From Thermoanaerobaculia bacterium (GTDB lineage: Bacteria > Acidobacteriota > Thermoanaerobaculia > Multivoradales > Multivoraceae): a stretch of DNA of 64,000 nt. Below, one piece after another: positions 8,631 through 16,243 of this stretch (positions are counted from its first letter, which is position 1; each line of letters starts with the position of its first letter). The stretch lies in contig JAJDUI010000023.1 in the NCBI GenBank assembly GCA_022826745.1, positions 1 to 64,000 on the forward strand. Direction: 5' to 3'. The notes beneath the pieces were generated by a model that was given only the letters and a program-made list of their open reading frames with translations, did not search any database and was not told the origin of the DNA. Both the position numbers and the translations under genes were made by a program.

Positions 8631-9244
8631 CGGTAGGCTCCACCGCGGGTCGGCGTGGAATCACCGAGGGCCTGCCGCTTGCGGTCGATCCGGCGGATGA
8701 GCTCAAGGCGAGCGCGCCGCAATCTGGACTTCATCGTCCCCTCCGGCAGGTCGAGAAACGCGCAGATATCCGCGTAGCTCAGACCCTGAAGATCGCGAAG
8801 CGTCAGGATCTCGGCGAAGGGCTCCGGCATCTCCTCGATGACCCCGTAGACCAGGCGCAGCTTCTCCCTTCGTTCCGCGCGGGCGGCCGGGTCGCTGCCG
8901 CCGGCCTGGTGCTTCAGAATCTCCTCCGAAACCACGACCGTCCGTCGCTCGGTACGGGTCCGCCGGTAGTGATCGATGCAGAGGTTGCGGGACAGGCGGA
9001 GGGTCCAGCCGGCAAGCGGCACGTGGCCGCGGTAGCGGCCGAGGTTCCGATACAGGCGCAGGAAGATCTCCTGGGTCAGGTCCTCGGCCTCGGCCCTGTT
9101 GCCGGCGAACTGGAAGGCGATGTTGTAGATGCGCCGGCCGTACCGCTCGATCAGCTCGGCCCAGGCGTCGGCGTGGCCGGCGGCGGCGCGCCTGGCGAGA
9201 AACAGGTCGGGGTTGGGTTCTTGCGACTGTCGCTTGGAGGCCAT
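8627..9244 (-). CDS. RNA polymerase ECF-type sigma factor
   Basis: The product directs RNA polymerase to an alternative promoter set. The 205-aa form starts at the ATG at 9244 ([10 protein letters not shown]). The longer ORF-track start is excluded because it runs through metG, and the ATG at 9268 is less likely because it lies upstream of the proposed -10. Region sigma-2 is visible at about residues 28-98 ([19 protein letters not shown]) and sigma-4 at about 135-190 ([18 protein letters not shown], then [15 protein letters not shown]). The stop overlaps the start of the anti-sigma-like gene, the usual coupled arrangement for ECF sigma factors. Confidence 0.9.
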   Translation of the reverse strand: MASKRQSQEPNPDLFLARRAAAGHADAWAELIERYGRRIYNIAFQFAGNRAEAEDLTQEIFLRLYRNLGRYRGHVPLAGWTLRLSRNLCIDHYRRTRTERRTVVVSEEILKHQAGGSDPAARAERREKLRLVYGVIEEMPEPFAEILTLRDLQGLSYADICAFLDLPEGTMKSRLRRARLELIRRIDRKRQALGDSTPTRGGAYR

Positions 9245-9261
9245 CGTTCTCTGATCAGGAA

Positions 9262-9288
9262 GACGCATGATGCCCGGCCGAAGTTTCC
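9262..9288 (-). promoter_or_regulatory. Candidate ECF-type autoregulatory promoter
   Basis: On the minus strand GGAAAC (9288-9283) is separated by 17 bp from CGTC (9265-9262), which resembles the GGAAC / CGTC pattern of many ECF-controlled promoters. It lies directly before the sigma gene and would give a very short leader to the ATG at 9244, which fits positive autoregulation. Confidence 0.4.
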
Positions 9289-9300
9289 TGTAGGGCGCCC

Positions 9301-9320
9301 GTGGATCCTGCATAATCCAC
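9301..9320. promoter_or_regulatory. Inverted repeat in the sigma/metG divergent region
   Basis: GTGGAT-N8-ATCCAC forms a 6-bp inverted repeat enclosing CATAAT, a possible -10 for metG. No good -35 at 17 bp is visible, so this is only a candidate control site. Confidence 0.3.
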
Positions 9321-9373
9321 CGTCCCACCTGTTCCCGTCTTCGCCGGGCTTCGTCCGCGCTGGAGGGATCGCC

Positions 9374-11029
9374 ATGCCCGAACGACGACGCATTCTGGTC
9401 ACCAGCGGCCTGCCCTACGCCAACGGCCCGATCCACATGGGCCACCTGGTGGAGGCGGTGCAGACCGACATCTGGTGCCGGTTGCAGCGCATGCGCGGAC
9501 ACGAGTGCTACTACGTCTGCGCCGAGGACGCCCACGGCACTCCGATCATGCTGCGCGCCGAGCGGGAGGGAATCTCTCCGGAAGAACTGATCGTCCGGCT
9601 GGCGGACGAGCACCTGGAGGACTACCGGGCGTTCTCGATCCACTTCGACAACTACTACACGACACACTCGGCCGAGAACCGCAAGCTGGTCGAGGGAATC
9701 TACGAGCGGTTGCGCGACCGTGGATCGATCGACCGGCGGACGGTGCGCCAGTTCTACGACCCGGAGCGGGAGATGTTCCTGCCGGACCGCTTCATCAAGG
9801 GCACCTGTCCGCGTTGCGGGGCGAAGGACCAGAACGGCGACAGTTGCGACGAGTGCGGCTCGACCTACGAGCCGGCCGATCTGATCGATCCCCGTTCCAT
9901 CGTGACCGGCGCTCTGCCGGTCGAGAAGGAGTCCGAGCACCTCTTTCTGCGCCTCTCCGACTACCGCGAGCTCCTCGAGGAGTGGGTCGGCGGGGGCCGC
10001 CTGCAGAGCGAGGTCGTCAACAAGCTTCGCGAGTGGTTCGACGACGGCCTGCGCGACTGGGACATATCCCGTGATGCGCCCTACTTCGGCTTCGAGATTC
10101 CGGATGCGCCCAACAAGTACTTCTACGTGTGGGTCGACGCGCCGATCGGTTACATGGCCAGCTTCCGCCAGTACTGCGACCGGAACGGACTCGGCTTCGA
10201 GGACTTCTGGGGACCGGACAGCGACGCCGAGCTGTACCACTTCATCGGCAAGGACATCCTCTACTTCCACTGCCTGTTCTGGCCGGCCATGCTGCACGGC
10301 GGTGGCTACCGCACGCCTTCCTCGGTTTTCGTTCACGGCTTCCTGACCGTCGACGGGGGCAAGATGTCGAAGTCGCGCGGCACCTTCGTCATGGCGCGCA
10401 CCTACCTGGAGCACCTCGATCCGGAAGCCTTCCGCTACTACATCGCGGCCAAGTTCAGCAACGGTCTCGCCGACATCGACCTCAACCTGGAGGACTTCGT
10501 CCTGCGAGTGAACTCCGATCTCGTCGGCAAGGTGGTGAACATCGCCAGCCGCTGCGCCGGCTTCCTGCACCGGCAGTTCGACGGCCGGCTGGCGGCGGCG
10601 CTCGACGCGCCCGAGCTGGCGGCGGCGGCCGCCGCGGAAGCCGAGGAGATCGCCGAGCTCTACGAAGGCCGCGACTACAACCGGGCGCTCCGCCGCGTCA
10701 TCGCGCTCGCCGACCGCGCCAACCGCTACATCGACGAGCGGCGGCCCTGGGAGGCGGCGCGCGATCCGGAACGCGCCGCGGAAGTGCAGGCCGTCTGCAC
10801 CACGGGCCTCGAGCTGTTCCGGCAACTGGTCGTGTTCCTGAAACCGGTCGTGCCGGCGATCGCCGGGCGGGCCGAGTCCTTTCTGCGGACGGGTCCCCTG
10901 GTCTGGGAGGACGTTCACACGCCGCTGCTCGACCGTGAGATCGGTCCCTTCGAGCCGCTGCTCACTCGGGTGCGGCCGGAGCAGGTGGCGGCGATGATCG
11001 CGGCTTCGGGTGAGGACGGCGCCGGGTGA
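9374..11029 (+). CDS. metG: Methionine--tRNA ligase
   Basis: The enzyme charges tRNA(Met) with methionine in the cytoplasm. The 551-aa form starts at ATG 9374, preceded by GGAGGG with good spacing; the longer ORF upstream is antisense to the sigma gene. The class-I signature appears as HMGH at residues 21-24 and KMSKS near 330-334. A zinc knuckle CPRC...CDEC lies at about 145-162, placing it in the zinc-containing E. coli-like group. The anticodon-binding helical domain follows to the end, and the C-terminal dimerisation (EMAP/Trbp111) domain is absent, as in many bacteria. The next gene starts 4 bp after the stop. Confidence 0.97.
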   Translation: MPERRRILVTSGLPYANGPIHMGHLVEAVQTDIWCRLQRMRGHECYYVCAEDAHGTPIMLRAEREGISPEELIVRLADEHLEDYRAFSIHFDNYYTTHSAENRKLVEGIYERLRDRGSIDRRTVRQFYDPEREMFLPDRFIKGTCPRCGAKDQNGDSCDECGSTYEPADLIDPRSIVTGALPVEKESEHLFLRLSDYRELLEEWVGGGRLQSEVVNKLREWFDDGLRDWDISRDAPYFGFEIPDAPNKYFYVWVDAPIGYMASFRQYCDRNGLGFEDFWGPDSDAELYHFIGKDILYFHCLFWPAMLHGGGYRTPSSVFVHGFLTVDGGKMSKSRGTFVMARTYLEHLDPEAFRYYIAAKFSNGLADIDLNLEDFVLRVNSDLVGKVVNIASRCAGFLHRQFDGRLAAALDAPELAAAAAAEAEEIAELYEGRDYNRALRRVIALADRANRYIDERRPWEAARDPERAAEVQAVCTTGLELFRQLVVFLKPVVPAIAGRAESFLRTGPLVWEDVHTPLLDREIGPFEPLLTRVRPEQVAAMIAASGEDGAG

Positions 11030-11033
11030 GGCG

Positions 11034-12248
11034 ATGACGGCCGCCGCCACCGCGGTCACGGCAGACCGTCTGACCAAGGTCTACAAGGTCTACGCCAGCC
11101 CCTGGGGGCGGCTGCGGGAGGCGGTGACGAGACGGCCTGCCCACATGCCGTTTCGGGCGCTTGACGACGTCAGCTTCGAACTGCCGGCCGGCGAGGGGCT
11201 GGGCGTGGTGGGGGAGAACGGCGCCGGCAAGAGCACCCTGCTCAAGATCGTCGCGGGGGTCACCCGGCAGACCTCGGGCAAACTCGACGTCCAGGGCCGG
11301 GTCGCCTCGATCCTGGAACTCGGCTCGGGGTTCCACCACGAGTTCACGGGCCGCCAGAACATCCGCCTGAGCGCCGCGATCGTGGGGCTGGACGAGCGGG
11401 AGCTCAGGGAGAGGACCGGCGACATCATCGAGTTCAGTGAGCTGGGAGCGGCAATCGACCAGCCGGTGCGTTCGTACTCGACCGGAATGACGATGCGGCT
11501 CGGCTTCTCGATCGCGGTCCAGGTCGAGCCGAACATCCTGGTCGTTGATGAGGCGCTCTCGGTCGGTGACGGCTACTTCCAGAAGAAATGCATGGACCGG
11601 CTGCAGGCGTTCGTGGCCGGAGGCGGCACCCTCCTGTTCTGCTCGCACGCGATGTACTACGTCTCGGCGTTCTGCCAGGAGGCGCTGTGGCTTCGCCAGG
11701 GCGAAGTCGCCGCGGCGGGCCCGGCGCTGCGCGTGGTCGGCGAGTACGAACGGTTCCTGATGGCCAAGAGTGGTGAGAGTGTCCAGGAGAGCGATGGAGG
11801 AGCCGATCCGGCAAGCGCCCTGGCGCGAATCGTCGCCATCCGGCCCCACGGCGCCGCCCGGCTCCGGGCTTCGGAGCCCTGGGCTCTCGAGATCGAGTGG
11901 GAGAGCCGGGAAGAGGAGCTGGGTTTTCATCTGGCGGTGGGCCTCGACACCGCGGACGGCGTTCAGGTCTGCGCGTTCACGACCGAGCGGGCCGGCTTTT
12001 CGCCGGTCAGGGGACGAGGCAGCCACCGGGCGGTGGTGACGGTGCCGCGTCTCCCGATGACGAAGGGGGACTACTCGGCCTGCGTGTTCCTGCTGGACGA
12101 GGAATCTCTCCACGTCTACGACCGCAAGGTGCAGGCGAATGTCCTGGAGATCGAGGCCGGACGCTTCGAACCGAGCCTCTTCGACGTGCGGCACGAGTGG
12201 GAACTCGATGGTCGGCGGTCCGGAAGATCCGGGGAGGACGCTTCATGA
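11034..12248 (+). CDS. ABC transporter ATPase of the polysaccharide/O-antigen export type (Wzt/TagH-like)
   Basis: The protein energises export of lipid-linked polysaccharide or teichoic-acid-like polymers through an ABC-2 permease. The 404-aa form starts at ATG 11034, just after the metG stop. Walker A is GENGAGKST (about 61-69). The signature is the degenerate SYSTGMTMRLGF typical of this subfamily. Walker B is ILVVDEALSVGD with the following His in CSHAM. A C-terminal beta-rich domain of about 150 residues, after residue 250, corresponds to the Wzt carbohydrate-binding domain. No ABC-2 permease gene is in this window, so its partner must be elsewhere. Its stop overlaps the following ATG. 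Confidence 0.9.
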   Translation: MTAAATAVTADRLTKVYKVYASPWGRLREAVTRRPAHMPFRALDDVSFELPAGEGLGVVGENGAGKSTLLKIVAGVTRQTSGKLDVQGRVASILELGSGFHHEFTGRQNIRLSAAIVGLDERELRERTGDIIEFSELGAAIDQPVRSYSTGMTMRLGFSIAVQVEPNILVVDEALSVGDGYFQKKCMDRLQAFVAGGGTLLFCSHAMYYVSAFCQEALWLRQGEVAAAGPALRVVGEYERFLMAKSGESVQESDGGADPASALARIVAIRPHGAARLRASEPWALEIEWESREEELGFHLAVGLDTADGVQVCAFTTERAGFSPVRGRGSHRAVVTVPRLPMTKGDYSACVFLLDEESLHVYDRKVQANVLEIEAGRFEPSLFDVRHEWELDGRRSGRSGEDAS

Positions 12249-13222
12249 AGGTACTCGTCACACGGCCGATTCCGGAGCCGGCGGTCGAGCGGTTGCGGGC
12301 GGAGCCGGGCGTCGAGACGCGGATGCTCGAGGAGGACGCGGCCCTGGACCGCGCGGCGCTGCTCGACGCCGCGACCGAAGCTGATGTGATTCTGGCCCTG
12401 CTCACGGAGCGGATGGACGCGGAGCTCTTCGACCGCGCGAGCGGCCTGCGCATGGTGGCGAACATGGCGGTCGGCTTCGACAATGTCGACATCGCGGCGG
12501 CGGAGGTCCGCGGCCTTTGGGTCACGAACACGCCGGGCGTGCTCGACGGCGCCACCGCCGACCTGGCGATGGCGCTGTTGCTCGCTGCTGCCCGTCGGTT
12601 GCCGGAAGCCGAGCGGTTCCTGCGAGCCGGCCGCTACCGGCGCTGGGGGCCGATGCTGCTGACCGGCCAGGAAGTCCACGGCCGGACGCTCGGCATCCTC
12701 GGCATGGGTCGCATCGGCGAGGCGGTCGCCCGCCGCGCCCGGCTCGGGTTCGGCATGGAGATCCTGTACTGGGACGAGTTGGGGCGGCCTGATCTGGAGC
12801 GCGAACTTGGCGCCCGGCGTACCGAGCTGAACAAGCTGGTCCGCTCCGCGGACTTTGTCTCCATCCACCTGCCGCTGACCGAAGGGACGGCCGGCCTGAT
12901 CGGCCGGGACGAACTCGCGCGGATGAAGCCGACCGCGGTGCTGGTGAACACCGCCCGCGGGCCGATCGTCGACGAAGCCGCCCTGGCGGCGGCGCTCCGC
13001 TCGGGCGCCATCTGGGCCGCCGGCCTGGACGTCTTTGAACGCGAGCCGGAGGTCCATCCTGACCTTCTCGACCTCGACAATGCGGTCCTGCTGCCTCACA
13101 TCGCCAGCGCTTCGATCCCGACCCGCCTGGCGATGGCCCAACTCGCCGTGGACAACGTCCTGGCCCTTCACCGCGGCGAGGAGCCGCCGACGCCGGTCGT
13201 CCGCGGTGCGTCGAGGCGTTGA
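12245..13222 (+). CDS. D-2-hydroxyacid dehydrogenase (glyoxylate/hydroxypyruvate reductase-like)
   Basis: This is an NAD(P)-dependent oxidoreductase acting on D-glycerate, hydroxypyruvate or glyoxylate-like substrates. The 325-aa product has the conserved N-terminal NMAVGFDNVD substrate-binding loop, the Rossmann motif GILGMGRIGEAV near residue 155, the catalytic Arg in VNTARG, the Glu region GLDVFEREPEVH and the catalytic His in LLPHIAS. It is most like the GyaR/GRHPR group. The start is coupled to the ABC ATPase by an ATGA overlap. Its stop codon TGA lies within the first unit of the downstream 62-bp tandem repeat. Confidence 0.9.
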   Translation: MKVLVTRPIPEPAVERLRAEPGVETRMLEEDAALDRAALLDAATEADVILALLTERMDAELFDRASGLRMVANMAVGFDNVDIAAAEVRGLWVTNTPGVLDGATADLAMALLLAAARRLPEAERFLRAGRYRRWGPMLLTGQEVHGRTLGILGMGRIGEAVARRARLGFGMEILYWDELGRPDLERELGARRTELNKLVRSADFVSIHLPLTEGTAGLIGRDELARMKPTAVLVNTARGPIVDEAALAAALRSGAIWAAGLDVFEREPEVHPDLLDLDNAVLLPHIASASIPTRLAMAQLAVDNVLALHRGEEPPTPVVRGASRR

Positions 13223-13388
13223 ACCCGCCCGTGCGGGGTCAGGGAGGGGGTCCCGGACGGACGCGGCGGCGGGTGAGGCGTTGAACCCGCCCGTGTGGGG
13301 TCAGGGAGGGGGTCCCGGACGGACGCGGCGGCGGGTCGGGGCGTTGAACCCGCCCGTGTGCGGTCAGGGAGGGGTCCCGGACGGACGC
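13213..13388. repeat. 62-bp direct repeat, three tandem units
   Basis: Units 13213-13274 and 13275-13336 are nearly identical and the third (13337-13388) is truncated and diverged. The core is GCGTTGAACCCGCCCGTG followed by a GGTCAGGGAGGGGGTCCC-like segment. There are no unique spacers, so this is not a CRISPR array. The first unit supplies the last codons and stop of the dehydrogenase gene. Confidence 0.9.
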
Positions 13389-13496
13389 TCACGCCCGCTT
13401 GGTGAATGGGGGTCTGGCGCTCGCTTCGGTCGCCTGCGCTCCGGTCGGGCGTCGGCAGGGGAGAGCTCTACGGCAGGCGCTTGGCTCCAGCCCGCC

Positions 13497-13524
13497 GGGA
13501 CCCCCTCCCTGACCCCACACGGGC
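13497..13524 (-). repeat. Inverted 28-bp copy of the tandem-repeat core
   Basis: The segment beginning GGGACCCCCTCCCTGACC is the exact reverse complement of the central part of tandem unit 2. RNA across the region could fold into a 28-bp stem with an approximately 180-nt loop, a possible strong bidirectional transcription barrier. Confidence 0.8.
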
Positions 13525-13605
13525 TGGCGGTCGTCGCTTTGCGACGTACTGGGCGGCGTAGCAGGTGCGGTTGGCAGAAGGGCTGCGCTTGGCCGAGGGT
13601 GTTCT

Positions 13606-13680
13606 CTGGGTGCGCGGGTCTTCCGACCCGCTGCCGCCGGAGGCGGCCGGAGAACTGCGCTGGCCGTCAGGCCGGCTCCG
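13606..13680 (+). repeat. Triple-hairpin intergenic repeat, copy A
   Basis: Three consecutive stem-loops are visible: GCGGGTC-TTCC-GACCCGC, then GCCGCC-GGA-GGCGGC, then GGCC-GTCA-GGCC with flanks. A second, inverted copy with compensating changes lies at 30060-30134. The conserved stems suggest a REP-like or structured-RNA intergenic element. Confidence 0.8.
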
Positions 13681-13693
13681 CATTCGGCATGGC

Positions 13694-14350
13694 CTATCCG
13701 CGTAAGCGGAAGGGGCGGGCGACGCGGAAGCCGGTTTCGTCGGACGTGAAATCGGGTGTTTCGTGCTTCATGGGGGCGGGGTGGAGTTCTTGCGGGTGGG
13801 TGCGGAAGGAGCCGCCGCAGAGGGTGCGTCGGTCGGGGGCGTCGGCGGGATTCCCGGCGACCCACTCCCAGACGCTGCCCAGCATGCCGTGGAGGCCGAA
13901 GTCGTTGGCTTCCTTTTTCTCGGGTGGCTGGACGCGGCCGTTGGAGTTGGCGGCGTGCCAGCACGAGCGGTCGATGGCTTTGGCGTCAGCGGTCCAGGTG
14001 CGCCCTTCATGGGGCGTAGAAGAACCGTGGCAGGCGTAGAGCCACTCCGTTCGGGTCGGCAGTCTCATGGGCTTGCGTGACACTTCGGCGTACCAGCGGC
14101 AGTAGGCGTCGGCCTGGTTCCAGCTGATGCCGACGGCGAGATCGCGGTCATCAGGGGAGAGCGGCGACCTGTGGTAGTCCGGGTCGAAGGCCTCGAACTG
14201 TTCGTTCGTGATGGGCCACTTGCTGAGGTAGAAGGGCTGGACGGGCACGAGACGTCCGTCGACTTCGATTTCACCGCCCGGGACGAGCCAGAGGATCGTT
14301 CGCGGGACGTGGGCGTAGGAGCGGGGCAGCGGGTGGCGGCTGCTGGCCAC
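13694..14350 (-). CDS. FGE/SUMF1-fold protein lacking the catalytic cysteines
   Basis: The fold is that of formylglycine-generating and related enzymes, with FYLSKWPITNEQFEAF near the start, ISWNQADAYCRWYAE, LPTRTEWLYAC, DFGLHGMLGSVWEWVA and GFRVARPF at the end. In true FGE the stretch after RGGS contains the paired catalytic cysteines. Here CGGSFRTHPQELHPAP carries histidines instead, so sulfatase activation is unlikely; a binding or metal-dependent role is possible, as in NirV- or EgtB-like relatives. The start is uncertain. I chose GTG at 14350, just past the radical SAM stop, because the upstream frame overlaps that gene, giving 218 aa. It follows the radical SAM gene closely and is probably co-transcribed. 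Confidence 0.75.
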   Translation of the reverse strand: MASSRHPLPRSYAHVPRTILWLVPGGEIEVDGRLVPVQPFYLSKWPITNEQFEAFDPDYHRSPLSPDDRDLAVGISWNQADAYCRWYAEVSRKPMRLPTRTEWLYACHGSSTPHEGRTWTADAKAIDRSCWHAANSNGRVQPPEKKEANDFGLHGMLGSVWEWVAGNPADAPDRRTLCGGSFRTHPQELHPAPMKHETPDFTSDETGFRVARPFRLRG

Positions 14351-14364
14351 GACCTTGGGACCGT

Positions 14365-15735
14365 TCAGGAGGGGCGGCTGCCGAACACCTTGGGCGTCGG
14401 CATCCGGGCGCGGATCGACTCGAGTTCGTCGACGGTGACGGTCGAGATCCCGTTCTTGCGGCAGTGGGACTCGACCGAGCGCACGACCATGCCGCGAACG
14501 AAGGCAGGCACCCGCTTCATGCGTGCTTCGGCTTCGGGTTCCCAGGCGATGCTGGTCGAACTGTCTTCGCCGTAGCGGGCGAGCGAGGCCAGCCTCGTGC
14601 GGTCGCCGAACGCCTGGAGCCGGTCCGCCGTGAACGTGCCGGGTTCGTGGGTGCAGAGGGGATCCTCCGCCATCAGGTCGCCGGTCATGCCGAAGGCCCG
14701 GGCGCGGCAGCCGCCGCAGACCGTCGACAGCTCGCAGGAGCCGCAGCGGCCCCCGAGATCGTTGCGGCGCCGGATCGACTGGAAGAGGTCGGAGTCGTTC
14801 CAGAGATCCGAGAGCGTCGACCGCTTCAGGTTGCCGCCGAACACGGGCAGGTAGGGGCAGGGCGTGACGTCGCCGTTTGGTCGGATGCCCATGTAGTGAG
14901 TTCCGGCCGGGCAGCCGCCGGCGCCGCCGTCGTACGCCTTGAGGAAGGGCGAGTCCGGATCCCCTTCGAGCAGTTGGCGGACGTAGTGGGGCGCGCACTT
15001 GGCGTTGACGACCATGCGCCCGCGGTAGTTCCGCTGGATGGACGTGAGGGCGGCCAGCACGTCGTCGTAGTCGGACGGCGACAGGTCCGAGACGAACTGG
15101 CCCCGGCCGGTCGGAACCAGGAAGTACAGGTTCCAGACCCGGGCCGCCAGTTCGCTGTAGGCAAACTCGGCGATCTCCTCGAGCTGACCCCGGTTGTGGG
15201 CTCCGGCCGTGGTCTGGATGATGAAGGGCAAACCTGCCGCGGCGAGGTGTCCGGCGCCGTCGACTGTGTTCTGCCAGGCGCCGCGAACCCGCCGGAAGCC
15301 GTCGTGAACCTCGGCGTCGAGTGCGTCGAGGGACAGGGCGAGGCCGCGGACGCCCTCGCCGGCCAGGATACGGGCCAGGTTCTCGGTGATGCGGACGCCG
15401 TTGCTGCCGACGACGACCCAGAGGTCCCGCTCCGCCGCGTAGCGCACGATCTCCAGGATGTCCCGGCGCAGCAGCGGCTCGCCGCCGGTGAGGATGACGA
15501 GGGCTTCGGGAGCGAACTCGCAGATGTCGTCGATCACCTTGCGGCACTCGTCGGTCGAGAGCTCCGAACGGTCCGCGAAGTTCGCCGTCTGGACCAGCGG
15601 CTTGCCGCCCGCGTCGAGGTAGCAGTGCTCGCAGGCCAGGTTGCAGCGGTAGGTCAGGTTCCAGGAGATGACGTACGGTCGCGCGAAGGCGGCCGCATTC
15701 ACGCTCGCCTGCCGTTCCAGGGGTGACACCGTCAT
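14365..15735 (-). CDS. Radical SAM/SPASM protein (NirJ/AhbC/AhbD-like) with C-terminal PCP_red-like domain
   Basis: The protein is a radical S-adenosylmethionine enzyme of 456 aa. The [4Fe-4S] motif is CNLACEHC (CX3CX2C, about residues 31-38), followed by LTGGEP. The SPASM region has CPAGTHYMGIRPNGDVTPCP, then CGSCELSTVCGGCRARAFG and a final Cys in EDPLC, a pattern I associate with the heme-biosynthesis enzymes NirJ, AhbC and AhbD. Residues about 398-448 (WEPEAEARMKRVPAFVRGM onward) look like a PCP_red domain, named from the C-terminus of the light-independent protochlorophyllide reductase subunit. A role in modified heme synthesis is plausible given the surrounding cytochrome genes. Peptide modification is the alternative. 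Confidence 0.85.
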   Translation of the reverse strand: MTVSPLERQASVNAAAFARPYVISWNLTYRCNLACEHCYLDAGGKPLVQTANFADRSELSTDECRKVIDDICEFAPEALVILTGGEPLLRRDILEIVRYAAERDLWVVVGSNGVRITENLARILAGEGVRGLALSLDALDAEVHDGFRRVRGAWQNTVDGAGHLAAAGLPFIIQTTAGAHNRGQLEEIAEFAYSELAARVWNLYFLVPTGRGQFVSDLSPSDYDDVLAALTSIQRNYRGRMVVNAKCAPHYVRQLLEGDPDSPFLKAYDGGAGGCPAGTHYMGIRPNGDVTPCPYLPVFGGNLKRSTLSDLWNDSDLFQSIRRRNDLGGRCGSCELSTVCGGCRARAFGMTGDLMAEDPLCTHEPGTFTADRLQAFGDRTRLASLARYGEDSSTSIAWEPEAEARMKRVPAFVRGMVVRSVESHCRKNGISTVTVDELESIRARMPTPKVFGSRPS

Positions 15736-15751
15736 CGCCGGCTCCGGGCGG

Positions 15752-16231
15752 TCAGGCGATACCGAAGAACGAGCGGGCGCGTTCCAGGACGGCCGCGTCG
15801 ACTTCTTCGTAGCCGTGGTCCTCGGCGAACTTCTCTATCCCCGCGATCGCCGAGGTGCGGACGATGTCCGGGATGTTCGCGAGCCGCTCGCGGGCCTCGG
15901 CCGTCCAGGGAATGCCGCCCGGGCCGCCGTTGCCGTTCTCGACGGAGTCGGCGTTCTCCGCGGCGCGCGTCCCGGTCACCGGAACGCCCATGTCGGCCAG
16001 CATGCCGGTGAACGGGCACTTCGAGGCGGCCGCGGCCGTCTCGGGATCTTCCGCGGTGCCGATCTTCACTCCGAGCGAACCGACAACCTGAGTCTCGTGC
16101 GGGTTCGTCATCATCGCCATCTCGGCCGAGCAGGTGGGACAGGCGTAGACGAGGGCGACCGAGCCGCCCTCGGGACCGATCGCGTGCTTGAGCTTCATTT
16201 GCTCGTCGCAGGGTACGCAGAGGAACTTCAT
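15752..16231 (-). CDS. Small zinc-ribbon protein with PCP_red-like C-terminal domain
   Basis: The 159-aa soluble protein starts with a four-cysteine zinc ribbon (CVPC at 5-8, CPTC at 31-34). Residues 72-74 form a CPF motif (KCPFTGMLA), and residues 108-157 (PWTAEARERLANIPDIVR onward) form a PCP_red-like helical domain. The same CPF and W-x-x-E/D-A patterns occur in the USP fusion protein at 22221-24374 and, for PCP_red, in the adjacent radical SAM protein. It lies 16 bp upstream of the radical SAM gene and 12 bp downstream of the Mrp-like gene. The function is unknown; a small redox- or tetrapyrrole-related partner of the radical SAM enzyme is an inference. Confidence 0.75.
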   Translation of the reverse strand: MKFLCVPCDEQMKLKHAIGPEGGSVALVYACPTCSAEMAMMTNPHETQVVGSLGVKIGTAEDPETAAAASKCPFTGMLADMGVPVTGTRAAENADSVENGNGGPGGIPWTAEARERLANIPDIVRTSAIAGIEKFAEDHGYEEVDAAVLERARSFFGIA

Positions 16232-16243
16232 CAGGTCTCCGGA

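Larger units (their letters stand above)
13223..13693. other. Gene-free repeat block between convergent genes
   Basis: This 471-bp stretch between the dehydrogenase and the FGE-fold gene contains no supported gene. It holds the tandem repeats, a 28-bp inverted copy of their core, the segment GTCGTCGCTTTGCG (related to a segment near 19460) and a triple-hairpin element at 13606-13680. ORF-track entries crossing it are composition artefacts. Confidence 0.8.

Noticed and set aside
8417-11029. 870-aa plus-strand ORF as an extended MetG
   Set aside because: The first 319 codons are antisense to the anti-sigma and sigma genes; the SD-preceded ATG at 9374 gives a normal MetG N-terminus.
8627-11077. 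816-aa minus-strand ORF as one protein
   Set aside because: Only the C-terminal 205 codons encode the sigma factor; the rest is antisense to metG.
13213-13388. CRISPR array
   Set aside because: The 62-bp units are contiguous with no unique spacers and no cas genes are present.
13035-14039. 334-aa plus-strand ORF across the repeat block
   Set aside because: It combines the antisense of the FGE-fold gene with repeat DNA and shows no start signal.
13694-15547. 617-aa ORF as an extended FGE-fold protein
   Set aside because: The upstream two thirds run in a different frame through the radical SAM gene and read as low-complexity sequence.
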